Positions 47,698 through 55,941 of a stretch of DNA of 64,000 nt are shown here, piece after piece. The first letter of the stretch is position 1, and every line of letters begins with the position of its first letter. Source of the DNA: Pseudomonas sp. DG56-2 (lineage in GTDB: Bacteria; Pseudomonadota; Gammaproteobacteria; Pseudomonadales; Pseudomonadaceae); contig NZ_CP032311.1 in assembly GCF_004803755.1 (NCBI RefSeq), positions 122,501-186,500 of the forward strand, read 5' to 3'. Both the position numbers and the translations under genes were made by a program. Below the pieces are notes generated by a model, which searched no databases, was not told where the DNA came from, and saw nothing but the letters and a program-made list of their open reading frames with translations.

Positions 47698-50394
47698 TCA
47701 ACTCGCTTCGAATGTGTTCAACAGAACAGCCAGTTGGCGGCGCTGCTCAGTGGTAATTTCGGGGTCGGCGCCGCTTTTGGCGTTTTCCTGAGTGAGCCAA
47801 GCCAGGCCCGACAACCAATCCACTTGGTAGCGTTGTTCCTGGTGGGTCGGCTGCTCTGACAATTGCGGCAGGTCGCCCGCCGGTACCGAGCGATAGAAGC
47901 TGAACACTGGCGTCCGGTCGCCCAACAGGCTGTTGGGCCGCTCGGCTTCAGGCTTGGCAAGCAAGCCGAACCAGGAAAGGAAGTCACGCATCAACAACTG
48001 AACGGACAGCACCTGACGCTGCACCAGTTGGTCACGGTGAATGCCACCTTGCGCACGGCGCGATACCGCAAGATCCAGTTCCGCCATGAAGGCGTTGCTG
48101 CGCACAGCACTGATCAGCTCTTCGGTGAGGGCATCGACCAGTTCTTTGCTCATGCGCAGGCTGTTGAGCAGCAGAATGCGTGTGCCGACATCACGCATAT
48201 GCTTGATCCAGGCCTTCAGCGCGGCGCGGGCGAAGCGTTGCTCAGGTGTCAGGCGCTGGGCCAGGGGTTTCTTCGCGGCTGCGGCAGACTCAGCCTGAGA
48301 GTTGGCAAACATGTTGCCGAAGTTCAACGCAGGTGCCTTGTTGGCGGGCGCCCTGTGTGCCGGCTCTGGTTCAGACTCCGCTTCGGCGTCCAAACCATCA
48401 ATGTCGTACACGCCACCCAGGTACAGCTCGCGCAGTTGCTCGACAGGCAATTGCAGCGCATGGATCAAATCCCCGATGACATCCGGGTCGGCGCCCAGGT
48501 TATCGAGCAGGTATTGGGTTTTCTGGCGTTTCTTGTTCAGCAGTTGCTCGAAGTCCTCTTCGCGCCAGACGTGCATGCCGTGTTCCAGAAGGTCGGTTCG
48601 GCACTGATGTAGTTGTTCCTCGATGCGGCTCAATTTGAAGTCAATGTTGGCCACATTCTTGAAGTTGTCACTGAATCGAGTAATGCCGCCGTTGTTCAGG
48701 CCCAGCATCGCCGCGAAGGCTTCCTGCGGATCTTTCACATGACGTTGAACGGTAGGGTGGCCGACGAAGGTCTCGGTCAAATCCTGCACGTGCTGTTCAC
48801 TGTGGAAAGCACATTCATCGCCGTTGGCATCCCTGTCAATGAAGGTGCAGGCGAATCGGGGCTTGCGCACCAGGAAGGTGTTGTTGAACGGCGCACCCGA
48901 CCAGTCTTTCATCCATTCCAGATTGCCGAAGCGCTCGATCAGCGTCATGGTCATCATGTTCTGCCAAAGCTCAGGCAGCGCTTGCTTCTTCTTGTCGTGG
49001 GTTGTGCCGATGAATACATCGAGCATGGTCAGCGCCCAGATAAGTCCCGGTGCTCGGTGGCTTCGTTCTTTGGGTGTTGCACCTTGAGTGGTTTGAATCC
49101 AGCGTGTCAGCACCGGGCCGATGGTGACCACATCCGCCTGTACTTTGGTACTGGTGCACATGACCAGGGCGTTCATCTGCTGGGTGTCGCTGTAGCGCTC
49201 GAACAGATAGGCGACCTTGCCACGCAAGAGCAGGTTCGAAACAGGATTGGTTTCCTGGATGCCGGACCCTTGGGCTTCTTCGATTTTCATCAATTGAAAA
49301 CGGGTGCGGTAACCAGGGAAGTCGAGCAGGTCCGCGTCTTTGAGCAAGTCGGCCTGGGGCTGGTTGGTCAGGCGGAAGGTCATCTCCACCGTTAACGCGG
49401 CCAATTGGCCGATGGTTATCCCAACAGGTGTCTGAGGCTTGCCGTCACGCATCGGCAGGATGGTAATCGGATTGTCGCGGCTGGTGCCCAAACGCCCCAG
49501 CGTGTCGACGTTCATGATGTTCTGAACCTGAAGGTAGGTTCCGTCCACTTTTTCGACCAGTGCGCTCACTGGAGCGAACACCGTCTGCGGGTGCCCCAGT
49601 TTGTGCAGCGCGCCAACCAACTGCTCGTAGACTTCAGTCAGCAGCGATTGCTCGCCCCAGAGGATCGAAAACAACTTGGCGCGCTGACGGTAATTCAGAC
49701 GCGGCGCCAGCTTCAAAACGCGCGGCCAGTAAGTCTCGCCCAGTTTGCGTACCGCCTTCTCATAGTTGCCATTGAGATAGTCCCAAAGCGCAACCACATC
49801 GTCAGCGCTTACACCTGGCTGAAGGTTTTCTGTTTCACGCCCCTCGAATCCCGAAAGGGCTGACTGAATACGTTGCTCGTCGAACTCGTAATCGAATTTG
49901 TCCTGGTTGAAGTCTTCGAACCAGGTGTTGGCGAGCATTTTCGCTACTTCGATTTCGCTGAACAGCTTCAATTCCACGGGATAGTTGGCATCAGGGCTAG
50001 GCTGCGCCGAGGAACTGAATCGGGTCACTACACCGGTAGCTTCCTTACCCGAACCTGGAGGGTTGACGTGCTCAAGGAAGTTGAAAGGCTCCCCTGCGAA
50101 GTCTGTCGTCAGATTGCCCTCAGTGTCGGCAGCCAGAGAGGAAATCAGGTACGACTTGCCAGCCTGGGACATGCCGAAAAAGCCGATTACCATCGGCGTT
50201 TCAGCGGCCTGTTGCAGGTTCTTGGCCAGGTTGCGTGCGCGGTGCAGGCGCAGGCTCAGGCCGTCGGCCTCGGCCTCGACACTGGCGGCGTTGCCACGGA
50301 CCTGTTCGATCCACGTCAGTGCTTCGCCTGCACCCTTGTGGACGGCGCCCCAAGCGCCGGTCAGTTGTTGCTGCTTTGGCGTTAGTTTGCTCAT
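47698..50394 (-). CDS. srfC: SrfC-family P-loop GTPase-like protein
   Basis: An 898-residue member of the putative virulence factor family (SrfC, Virul_Fac). The P-loop GMSQAGKS is at 74-81, and a G3-type motif DFPG lies at about 356-360, so it looks like a large dynamin-like GTPase; a clear NKxD base motif is not found. Long helices around it (about 1-65 and 600-898) fit a stalk. The ATG at 50394 overlaps srfB as ATGA; a start 10 codons earlier is rejected. First named as a Salmonella SsrB-regulated factor; the biochemical role is unproven. Confidence 0.9.
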   Translation of the reverse strand: MSKLTPKQQQLTGAWGAVHKGAGEALTWIEQVRGNAASVEAEADGLSLRLHRARNLAKNLQQAAETPMVIGFFGMSQAGKSYLISSLAADTEGNLTTDFAGEPFNFLEHVNPPGSGKEATGVVTRFSSSAQPSPDANYPVELKLFSEIEVAKMLANTWFEDFNQDKFDYEFDEQRIQSALSGFEGRETENLQPGVSADDVVALWDYLNGNYEKAVRKLGETYWPRVLKLAPRLNYRQRAKLFSILWGEQSLLTEVYEQLVGALHKLGHPQTVFAPVSALVEKVDGTYLQVQNIMNVDTLGRLGTSRDNPITILPMRDGKPQTPVGITIGQLAALTVEMTFRLTNQPQADLLKDADLLDFPGYRTRFQLMKIEEAQGSGIQETNPVSNLLLRGKVAYLFERYSDTQQMNALVMCTSTKVQADVVTIGPVLTRWIQTTQGATPKERSHRAPGLIWALTMLDVFIGTTHDKKKQALPELWQNMMTMTLIERFGNLEWMKDWSGAPFNNTFLVRKPRFACTFIDRDANGDECAFHSEQHVQDLTETFVGHPTVQRHVKDPQEAFAAMLGLNNGGITRFSDNFKNVANIDFKLSRIEEQLHQCRTDLLEHGMHVWREEDFEQLLNKKRQKTQYLLDNLGADPDVIGDLIHALQLPVEQLRELYLGGVYDIDGLDAEAESEPEPAHRAPANKAPALNFGNMFANSQAESAAAAKKPLAQRLTPEQRFARAALKAWIKHMRDVGTRILLLNSLRMSKELVDALTEELISAVRSNAFMAELDLAVSRRAQGGIHRDQLVQRQVLSVQLLMRDFLSWFGLLAKPEAERPNSLLGDRTPVFSFYRSVPAGDLPQLSEQPTHQEQRYQVDWLSGLAWLTQENAKSGADPEITTEQRRQLAVLLNTFEAS

Positions 50395-53300
50395 TTTCCT
50401 TTGACGTTCCCGCTGTCGAGCCAATAGTCACTGTCACTCAGGTTGCCGGTAGGCATGGTGTTGAGTGAAAGCTCAAGATCCCGTTCGAAATCGAAGTCGG
50501 CATCCTGAATGTTCGATTTCAGATCAGAAATAATCAGCTTGTCGCTGATCAGTCCTTGCTCGAGCAGCAGGTCCGAAGGCTCGTCTACCGCCAGGCGAAT
50601 GCGCAGCACCGGCGCTTCACCATCCTTGCCAACAGCCTGGGAGAAATTTCGACTGCCACGAGTGGTGAATCGCAGGGTATAGAGCGGCGAAGCTGACCAG
50701 CGCTCGGCGGCCAGTTGCCGGTAGCCCAGGTGCATATCGCCACGCATTTCCAGCCATGGCGTACCACGCTCTTCGCCCTCGCCGACAACCGGCAACTCGA
50801 TGCGGCCGCGGTCAGAGGTAAGGTTGTGATAGAGCACATCGCCATGCTTGATGGTGCCGGCGTTATCGATCTGGCCGAAATGCTTGACGGTCGAGTACGG
50901 CTTGAGCGCAGCGGTGCGGAAATAGAAGTTCGGCACACTGTGCTTGGCACACAGCAGGCAAATCATGGCGCCAACCGATGCCGTGCTTTTCGGGTCGTCG
51001 ATCAGGCCGTTCTTATGGAACGGATACCAGCCACCGGTGCGGTAGTTCTGCAATGGCAGAATGCGTCCCGGAGGCAGGGGCAGGCGTTGGCGAATGAATG
51101 CCTGGATACCTGGCAGGCGTGACGGACGCCCGGTCAACAGCAAGACGTCGCACGGATAGTGAGAAATCACCTCGCACAATTCGCTCAACACCTTGGTGAT
51201 GTTGATCTGCCCGCCAATAAAGGCCAGATGCACCTCTTCAAGGTTCAGCGCGAGCGGCGTACTCAGCAGCTCCAGCGTGCCATCCCGGCCGACTTCACGG
51301 CGAACCGCAGCATTGACGAATTCCAGCACACTGTCGTTGACCTTCGCCTCGCCGAGCAGTTGTTGCCAACTTTGTTCGACCACGGGCAAGGGTGTTTCAG
51401 GATCATATTGTTCATAGGCCTTGAGCAATGCCAGGCCCAGCGGTACGAACACCTGAAGGTTGAGTTGCTGGCGCAGAACTCGTTCCTGGGCACTGGCTTC
51501 GCCGTTACCGCACAGGCGCGACATCAGCGCATCCGGGGCGGGTACACCGGCTTGCTGCAAGGCGCGCTTGAACGAAGGCAGAATGAATTCGCGGATCACA
51601 TCCAGAAGGATGTCGTCGCCAGCGATCTTGAAACCATCACGAAAGCGTTGATCAGGCACGATGTGCACGTTGGCGCCATTACCGCCATTGGCACCACGAT
51701 CCAGACGGTAGTCAGTAATCACCACGTCTGTGGTGCCGCCACCGATATCGATGGTCGCCAGGGTTACTTGTTCGCTTTCGGTTTTGTCCGGACGGGCCAG
51801 CGTGGCGAAAAACTCTTCCGGGTGACCGGCAAAGTTCTCGCTGATCTCGTTGTACAAGTAGACCAACTGGCCGCAACTGGCCTCGTCCCATTCCACACGG
51901 ATGCTCGGCAACGGCGTGCGCGGTACGACGCTTTTGTCCTTGAATGGGTTGCTGTCACCTTCATGCCAGCCGAGGCTTTTCCACACCAGGCCGACGGCTT
52001 CGAACATCCGATTGCTGAGGATGCTGCGCTCTGCCTGGGGCATGCCTGGCGGTACAGTCAAGGTGATGCTGTTGAGTAAGCGCGGTACCCGGGCATGGCC
52101 CTGGCGTGAACGCTGTGCCGGGCTGTTGATTTGCGACAGCGCCTGGGTCACGACTTCGGCAAGCATGAAGGTCATCAGGTTGCTGCGCGAATAATGCGGG
52201 GTGAATACCTGCATATCGTTTTTTGGCGGCAGGTACAGGGCCTGGCCGAGGTCGTTGATCAGGTTCGAGAAAGGTGCGGCGATCGCTTCTGGTTCGTCGC
52301 TGGCTTTCAAGTAGGCGGTATTGAAACGCCAGCCATGACCGTAGGACTTCTCGTCCCACAAATAGCGTTTCGGGCTGGACAGCCCGGTGGACCCTTCGGT
52401 ACCGCGACGGCGACTGGCCAGGCGCGCTGCCTCACCACCAACGCGAGCAAAAGTCGGCCACTGGAATGCATCGTGGCGGCCGCTCTTGCTCGACAGTTGG
52501 TCATTGCCGAAAGAGGCACGAGTGAATTCGACCCGGCTTTCGAACGCCTGGTTATAGATATGGTGTGGCTCGGTCAGATCGCGCAGTTCCAGCACATAGT
52601 TGTTGCGCATACCTGCACCGGCCTGGCCGTGGTCCTCAATCAGGATGCCGCAGGTCCGCGAGTTGCCGACGTCCAGCACCAAGTCAACCTTGATCGGCAG
52701 TACGATACCCTGGGCATCGTTGGCGACTACTTTGACTTCCGGGATCTCGACCTTGGGCTTCTCGGTGCTTTGTTCGGCCGGGGTAGGGCGACGTAGCAGG
52801 CTCAGCAGGTTGAGGTAGTGGGCGATGTGACGGTTGCCTTGCAGCTCTCGGTCCAGGCGCTCACGCGTCCATTCGGCGCGAGCGTCGGTGTACAGTTCGG
52901 TCAACCATTCACGGATCCAGCTATTGGTCAGAAACCAGCCATACTCGCGTGCGCTGCAAGCCACCTTGAAGGCCACACCGGAGCGTACGTCTTCTTCGCT
53001 TGGCGCCAGGTAGGCGGCGCCTTCGACGTTCTTCATGATGCGGCAGTCGAAGGCCAGGGTCAGGCGGTGGGTATTACCGTCGAGGTCAGGCTCAGGCAAC
53101 TTGACCAGCCGCATCCGCGACCAGTTGTTCGGCCCTTCGTCATAACGGTATGGCGGCATGAAGCGCAAGAAGGGAACCGGTAGCCAGATGCCGTCGAACA
53201 GCTTAAGGCTCTCTTCCATGCTCAAGCGGAAATGGTTGTCTTCGGTGGAGTCGAACTCCACCTGAACCACTTTGTCGGGCTCGGGCTCGTAGAAGTCCTT

Positions 53301-53468
53301 GTATTCCTTGGACCACAACAGGCGGGTCGGAACCATGCCATTGTTGAGCTGAACGAACTTGCCGGCCTGTTCATCGGGCCCCAGGTACAAGGCGAAGTCC
53401 ATGAACTGAATTCCGGTATCGCTGACCAGCGTGACCGTTTCTTCGAACTGAGTGATTTCAGGCAACAT
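50391..53468 (-). CDS. srfB: SrfB-family actin/Hsp70-type ATPase
   Basis: A 1025-residue SrfB protein. The phosphate-1 motif is DVGNSRTCGILIEDHG at about 263-278, phosphate-2 is TIDIGGGTTDVVITDY at about 570-585, and the adenosine motif is LLTGRPSRLPGIQAF at about 774-788. These make it an actin/Hsp70/FtsA-superfamily ATPase with large extra domains; no membrane segment. It starts 17 bp after srfA and overlaps srfC by 4 bp, so the two are translationally coupled. A nucleotide-driven assembly or chaperone role next to the SrfC GTPase is inferred. Confidence 0.92.
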   Translation of the reverse strand: MLPEITQFEETVTLVSDTGIQFMDFALYLGPDEQAGKFVQLNNGMVPTRLLWSKEYKDFYEPEPDKVVQVEFDSTEDNHFRLSMEESLKLFDGIWLPVPFLRFMPPYRYDEGPNNWSRMRLVKLPEPDLDGNTHRLTLAFDCRIMKNVEGAAYLAPSEEDVRSGVAFKVACSAREYGWFLTNSWIREWLTELYTDARAEWTRERLDRELQGNRHIAHYLNLLSLLRRPTPAEQSTEKPKVEIPEVKVVANDAQGIVLPIKVDLVLDVGNSRTCGILIEDHGQAGAGMRNNYVLELRDLTEPHHIYNQAFESRVEFTRASFGNDQLSSKSGRHDAFQWPTFARVGGEAARLASRRRGTEGSTGLSSPKRYLWDEKSYGHGWRFNTAYLKASDEPEAIAAPFSNLINDLGQALYLPPKNDMQVFTPHYSRSNLMTFMLAEVVTQALSQINSPAQRSRQGHARVPRLLNSITLTVPPGMPQAERSILSNRMFEAVGLVWKSLGWHEGDSNPFKDKSVVPRTPLPSIRVEWDEASCGQLVYLYNEISENFAGHPEEFFATLARPDKTESEQVTLATIDIGGGTTDVVITDYRLDRGANGGNGANVHIVPDQRFRDGFKIAGDDILLDVIREFILPSFKRALQQAGVPAPDALMSRLCGNGEASAQERVLRQQLNLQVFVPLGLALLKAYEQYDPETPLPVVEQSWQQLLGEAKVNDSVLEFVNAAVRREVGRDGTLELLSTPLALNLEEVHLAFIGGQINITKVLSELCEVISHYPCDVLLLTGRPSRLPGIQAFIRQRLPLPPGRILPLQNYRTGGWYPFHKNGLIDDPKSTASVGAMICLLCAKHSVPNFYFRTAALKPYSTVKHFGQIDNAGTIKHGDVLYHNLTSDRGRIELPVVGEGEERGTPWLEMRGDMHLGYRQLAAERWSASPLYTLRFTTRGSRNFSQAVGKDGEAPVLRIRLAVDEPSDLLLEQGLISDKLIISDLKSNIQDADFDFERDLELSLNTMPTGNLSDSDYWLDSGNVKGK

Positions 53469-53485
53469 CGTATGCGCTTCTCGTG

Positions 53486-54940
53486 TTATTGGCCGGCTTG
53501 TTCCATCAGCATGTCGAACTCGCTCGCACCGTAGTTACCGGTGCAGCCGGCGATGCTGTTGGCGCCTGGTTTGCAATTCACTTGGGGGAGGTCGTAGCTG
53601 CTGCCGTCAGCACAAGCTGCTTGCGCTTCACTGGTAATCGACAAGTTGCCGCCATTCATTGCCGCTACTACCGGAGCATTGCAGCGCACGCCGTCGGGGC
53701 GTTTTACCGTGGCCTGGCCCTTGCCGTTCTGGAAGTCGTACTTGAGGCTCAGCGGCTTGCCGGTGCCCACTTCCTGAATGCCGGCACCGTTGTAGTTGCC
53801 GTTAAGGAAATCTGCAGCGCCGTTGCCTGCATTGGGCGGAATGGTCAATTGGGCCGACTGAGGTTGCGGCTCGTCTGGTAGCTCAGGTGGTGTTTGAGGT
53901 TGTTGGTCTTCAGCAATTTGTGGCGGCGTGGGCGCTTTGTCGTCCGGGGGTTGAGGCGCTTCGGTTTTCGATGCGTCGGCCTGCGGGTCACCCGTTTCCG
54001 AGTTATTGGACTCAGGCGCTTGAAGCACGCCGGGCTCAGGAGCAGGCTCGATGCGTCCAGCGTCACCTTGGCCTTGAATCAGACCCGTATCGGTATTGGT
54101 ACCTATTACCGCGCCCGGCACTTGTTGGCCATTGACTGAAGGCTCGATTGTTTTTCCGCTGGGAATGTTTACCTCGTGTTTAGGCAGCTCGGCCAGCGGC
54201 AACCCGCCAAAGCCCAAGCCTGGCCAGCAACCACGTAGGCCGAAAAGCAAGGCCAGCAACAGCAACAGCGCCAACAGCCAGAGCAAATACCGCCACCAGG
54301 GGCGTTTGGCGACTGCGTTGATAACCGGTGCGACTTCGGGCTGTAGGGGTGGCACTACGGGTGGCACCACGGGCGGTACTGGCGGCGGCGAAACAGGCTC
54401 GACGACTTTGGCTGTTTTTGGATAGAGGCAGTGCAGGGGCTCTCGGCTGCGTTCGGCGCCAGCGTGAATAAAACCCCAGAAAGTCAGAACAGGCTTGCCA
54501 TCGACCAGGTAAACGAAATTTTCGTCAGGGAAGGGCACTACACAGGTCAGCAGCTTGCCGAACACCGTCCGGTCACCTTGAGCGCCAGGTTTGGTCCCCG
54601 GTTTAGGTTGACCATTGGCGTCCAGACCCAGCAGGTCGTTGCTCAGGTCGATAATTTTGCTTTGCAGCAGTTCCAGCTGTGCACGAGCCGGTGCGCGTTC
54701 TTCTTCGGTCGCGCTGCTCCAGGGAATAACATCGCCAAGGCGATCGCTGTACCAATCGATCTTGCTGCCAAGCTCGTCGGTTTGAGGGATTGCAAGGTGC
54801 TCGATCAGCTCGGGATGGTCGGGGTTTTTACGCCGAATCGCTTCACGAAGTTGTAGCGCAGCCCGGTAGACCGGTTGACCCGTTTCTCCCAGTGCAGTGA
54901 ATTGTTCACTTTTACCGCTGCGTAGCAGTACTCCGCGCAT
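53486..54940 (-). CDS. srfA: SrfA-family membrane protein, first gene of the srf cluster
   Basis: About 484 residues. The cytoplasmic N-domain (1-200) begins MRGVLLRSGKSEQFTALGE and ends with FVYLVDGKPVLTFWGF; a Pro-rich linker, one membrane helix at about 240-262, a low-complexity Pro/Glu/Gln periplasmic stretch (about 290-390) and a small Cys-containing C-terminal domain follow. ATG at 54940 is preferred, since AGGACAAGG lies right before it and the family begins there; an ATG at 55027 would add 29 residues of unlike sequence. It heads the 14-gene run. Confidence 0.88.
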   Translation of the reverse strand: MRGVLLRSGKSEQFTALGETGQPVYRAALQLREAIRRKNPDHPELIEHLAIPQTDELGSKIDWYSDRLGDVIPWSSATEEERAPARAQLELLQSKIIDLSNDLLGLDANGQPKPGTKPGAQGDRTVFGKLLTCVVPFPDENFVYLVDGKPVLTFWGFIHAGAERSREPLHCLYPKTAKVVEPVSPPPVPPVVPPVVPPLQPEVAPVINAVAKRPWWRYLLWLLALLLLLALLFGLRGCWPGLGFGGLPLAELPKHEVNIPSGKTIEPSVNGQQVPGAVIGTNTDTGLIQGQGDAGRIEPAPEPGVLQAPESNNSETGDPQADASKTEAPQPPDDKAPTPPQIAEDQQPQTPPELPDEPQPQSAQLTIPPNAGNGAADFLNGNYNGAGIQEVGTGKPLSLKYDFQNGKGQATVKRPDGVRCNAPVVAAMNGGNLSITSEAQAACADGSSYDLPQVNCKPGANSIAGCTGNYGASEFDMLMEQAGQ

Positions 54941-54975
54941 CCTTGTCCTACCCTTTCGCTCTTCCAATAAGCATC

Positions 54976-55001
54976 GGGCGCCCCCTGTGAGAGAGGCGCC
55001 C
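54976..55001 (-). other. Leader hairpin upstream of srfA
   Basis: GGGCGCC and GGCGCCC form a perfect 7-bp GC stem with a 12-nt loop, 36-61 bp upstream of the srfA start. There is no T-run, so a terminator is unlikely. It would sit at the 5' end of the srf mRNA if transcription begins near 55008. Confidence 0.45.
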
Positions 55002-55014
55002 GAAATGTTGAGCA

Positions 55015-55043
55015 ACACTAACGACATGCGCAGAAGTCGTCAA
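55015..55043 (-). promoter_or_regulatory. Possible sigma-70 promoter of the srf cluster
   Basis: On the minus strand TTGACG is followed after 17 bp by TAGTGT. The -35 is good and the -10 poor, as in a promoter needing an activator. It lies about 75 bp upstream of the srfA start in the gap to the DUF3077-type gene. Confidence 0.35.
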
Positions 55044-55210
55044 TTCAAATGGATGGCAAATTGCTATGTGTTCCGTATGGCAGGCCTTGCACCGTGATCC
55101 GGGGTAAACAAGCAATCAAACCTGGCTGTCTGGTGGGGGTAGAAGCAGCGCGCATTCAGGTTATACGTCTGCTGCGCAGCCGACCGCGGAGCAGGGCCCG
55201 CGCCTGCCGG

Positions 55211-55528
55211 TCATGGATTGTTAAGGTTACTGCAGGCCCGCTCTTCTATGCCATCAAGCAAGGCTTCAACCAGCCCTTTGGCCATCTCCACTGAATGCAG
55301 GGTCGACCAGAGGAAGTTCTTGTTGGCCGGATCGATGTCGTCGAAGGCTTTGTAGCCGGTGTCGTAAGCGCAGCTCAGGTACAGCGAAGCATGCACCAGC
55401 GCATCATGGGCAGCGATGCCGGAGCAGACGGCGAACAGGGGAGAGTGTCCCGCCTGGCAACTGCCAAAGATGGTGTTGGCGGTGGCGACGGAATGACCTA
55501 AAGGTGGGTCGGGGACGATTTTTTTCAT
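55211..55528 (-). CDS. DUF3077/DUF6124-type small protein
   Basis: A 105-residue soluble protein that begins MKKIVPDPPLGHS and has the helical segment LFAVCSGIAAHDALVHASLYLS and the end NFLWSTLHSVEMAKGLVEALL. This is the pattern of a Pseudomonas-specific family of small proteins, often multicopy, of unknown function. It is 270 bp upstream of srfA on the same strand. Its own upstream region is unusually structured. Confidence 0.8.
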   Translation of the reverse strand: MKKIVPDPPLGHSVATANTIFGSCQAGHSPLFAVCSGIAAHDALVHASLYLSCAYDTGYKAFDDIDPANKNFLWSTLHSVEMAKGLVEALLDGIEERACSNLNNP

Positions 55529-55941
55529 GTCAGTACTCGCTAGTTGGAGCTGACACCATCACCCGTTACCACACGAATGGGTGGCAGCTGTACACGGAGT
55601 GGTAAACCGGGTGCGAGCTCCCAGCAGGCCCGAAGGCCTCCCGCGTACAGCCGCCATAGACTGCACAAGAAATCGCAAACCCGGGTTACCACACCCGATC
55701 ACCGAGTTTTCGGTGACGGATTGGAGCCTAGAGGGACGAGTTCCTAGGGACAATCAGACGGACATCGACAGACCGAGTAGGGTATTTCCTAGGACGGCCA
55801 AACAGCCAGTAATTTCGAGCGTTCGAAATAAAATCTGACATTCATGCATCAACAGCAAAGAAAACTTACGGCTTGTAGGTAGACTCTCTGGCGCAGCGCC
55901 GTGCGCGCCTGTTCATTGATGAAGCGTTGAGAGGATAGAGA
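55529..55941 (-). other. Structured upstream region of the DUF3077-type gene
   Basis: About 410 bp without a gene. Between 55560 and 55735 nested inverted repeats stand out: GTTACCAC with GTGGTAAAC, GGC-GCTGTAC with GTACAGC-GCC, the hairpin AGGCC-CGA-AGGCCT, and CACCGA-GTTT-TCGGTG. Two TTCCTAGG boxes (about 55740 and 55787) follow. I believe similar sequence accompanies related small genes in other Pseudomonas genomes, but cannot check it. It could be a leader RNA, a small RNA or a mobile repeat. From 55830 on it is AT-richer and should carry the promoter of the plus-strand gene at 55942. Confidence 0.5.

Noticed and set aside
36297..54940. The srf cluster as a type VI secretion system or a known phage-defence system
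   Set aside because: No TssB/C, TssJLM, ClpV, Hcp or VgrG proteins are present, and no nuclease, reverse transcriptase, TIR or other usual defence effector is encoded. VWA domains alone are not enough.
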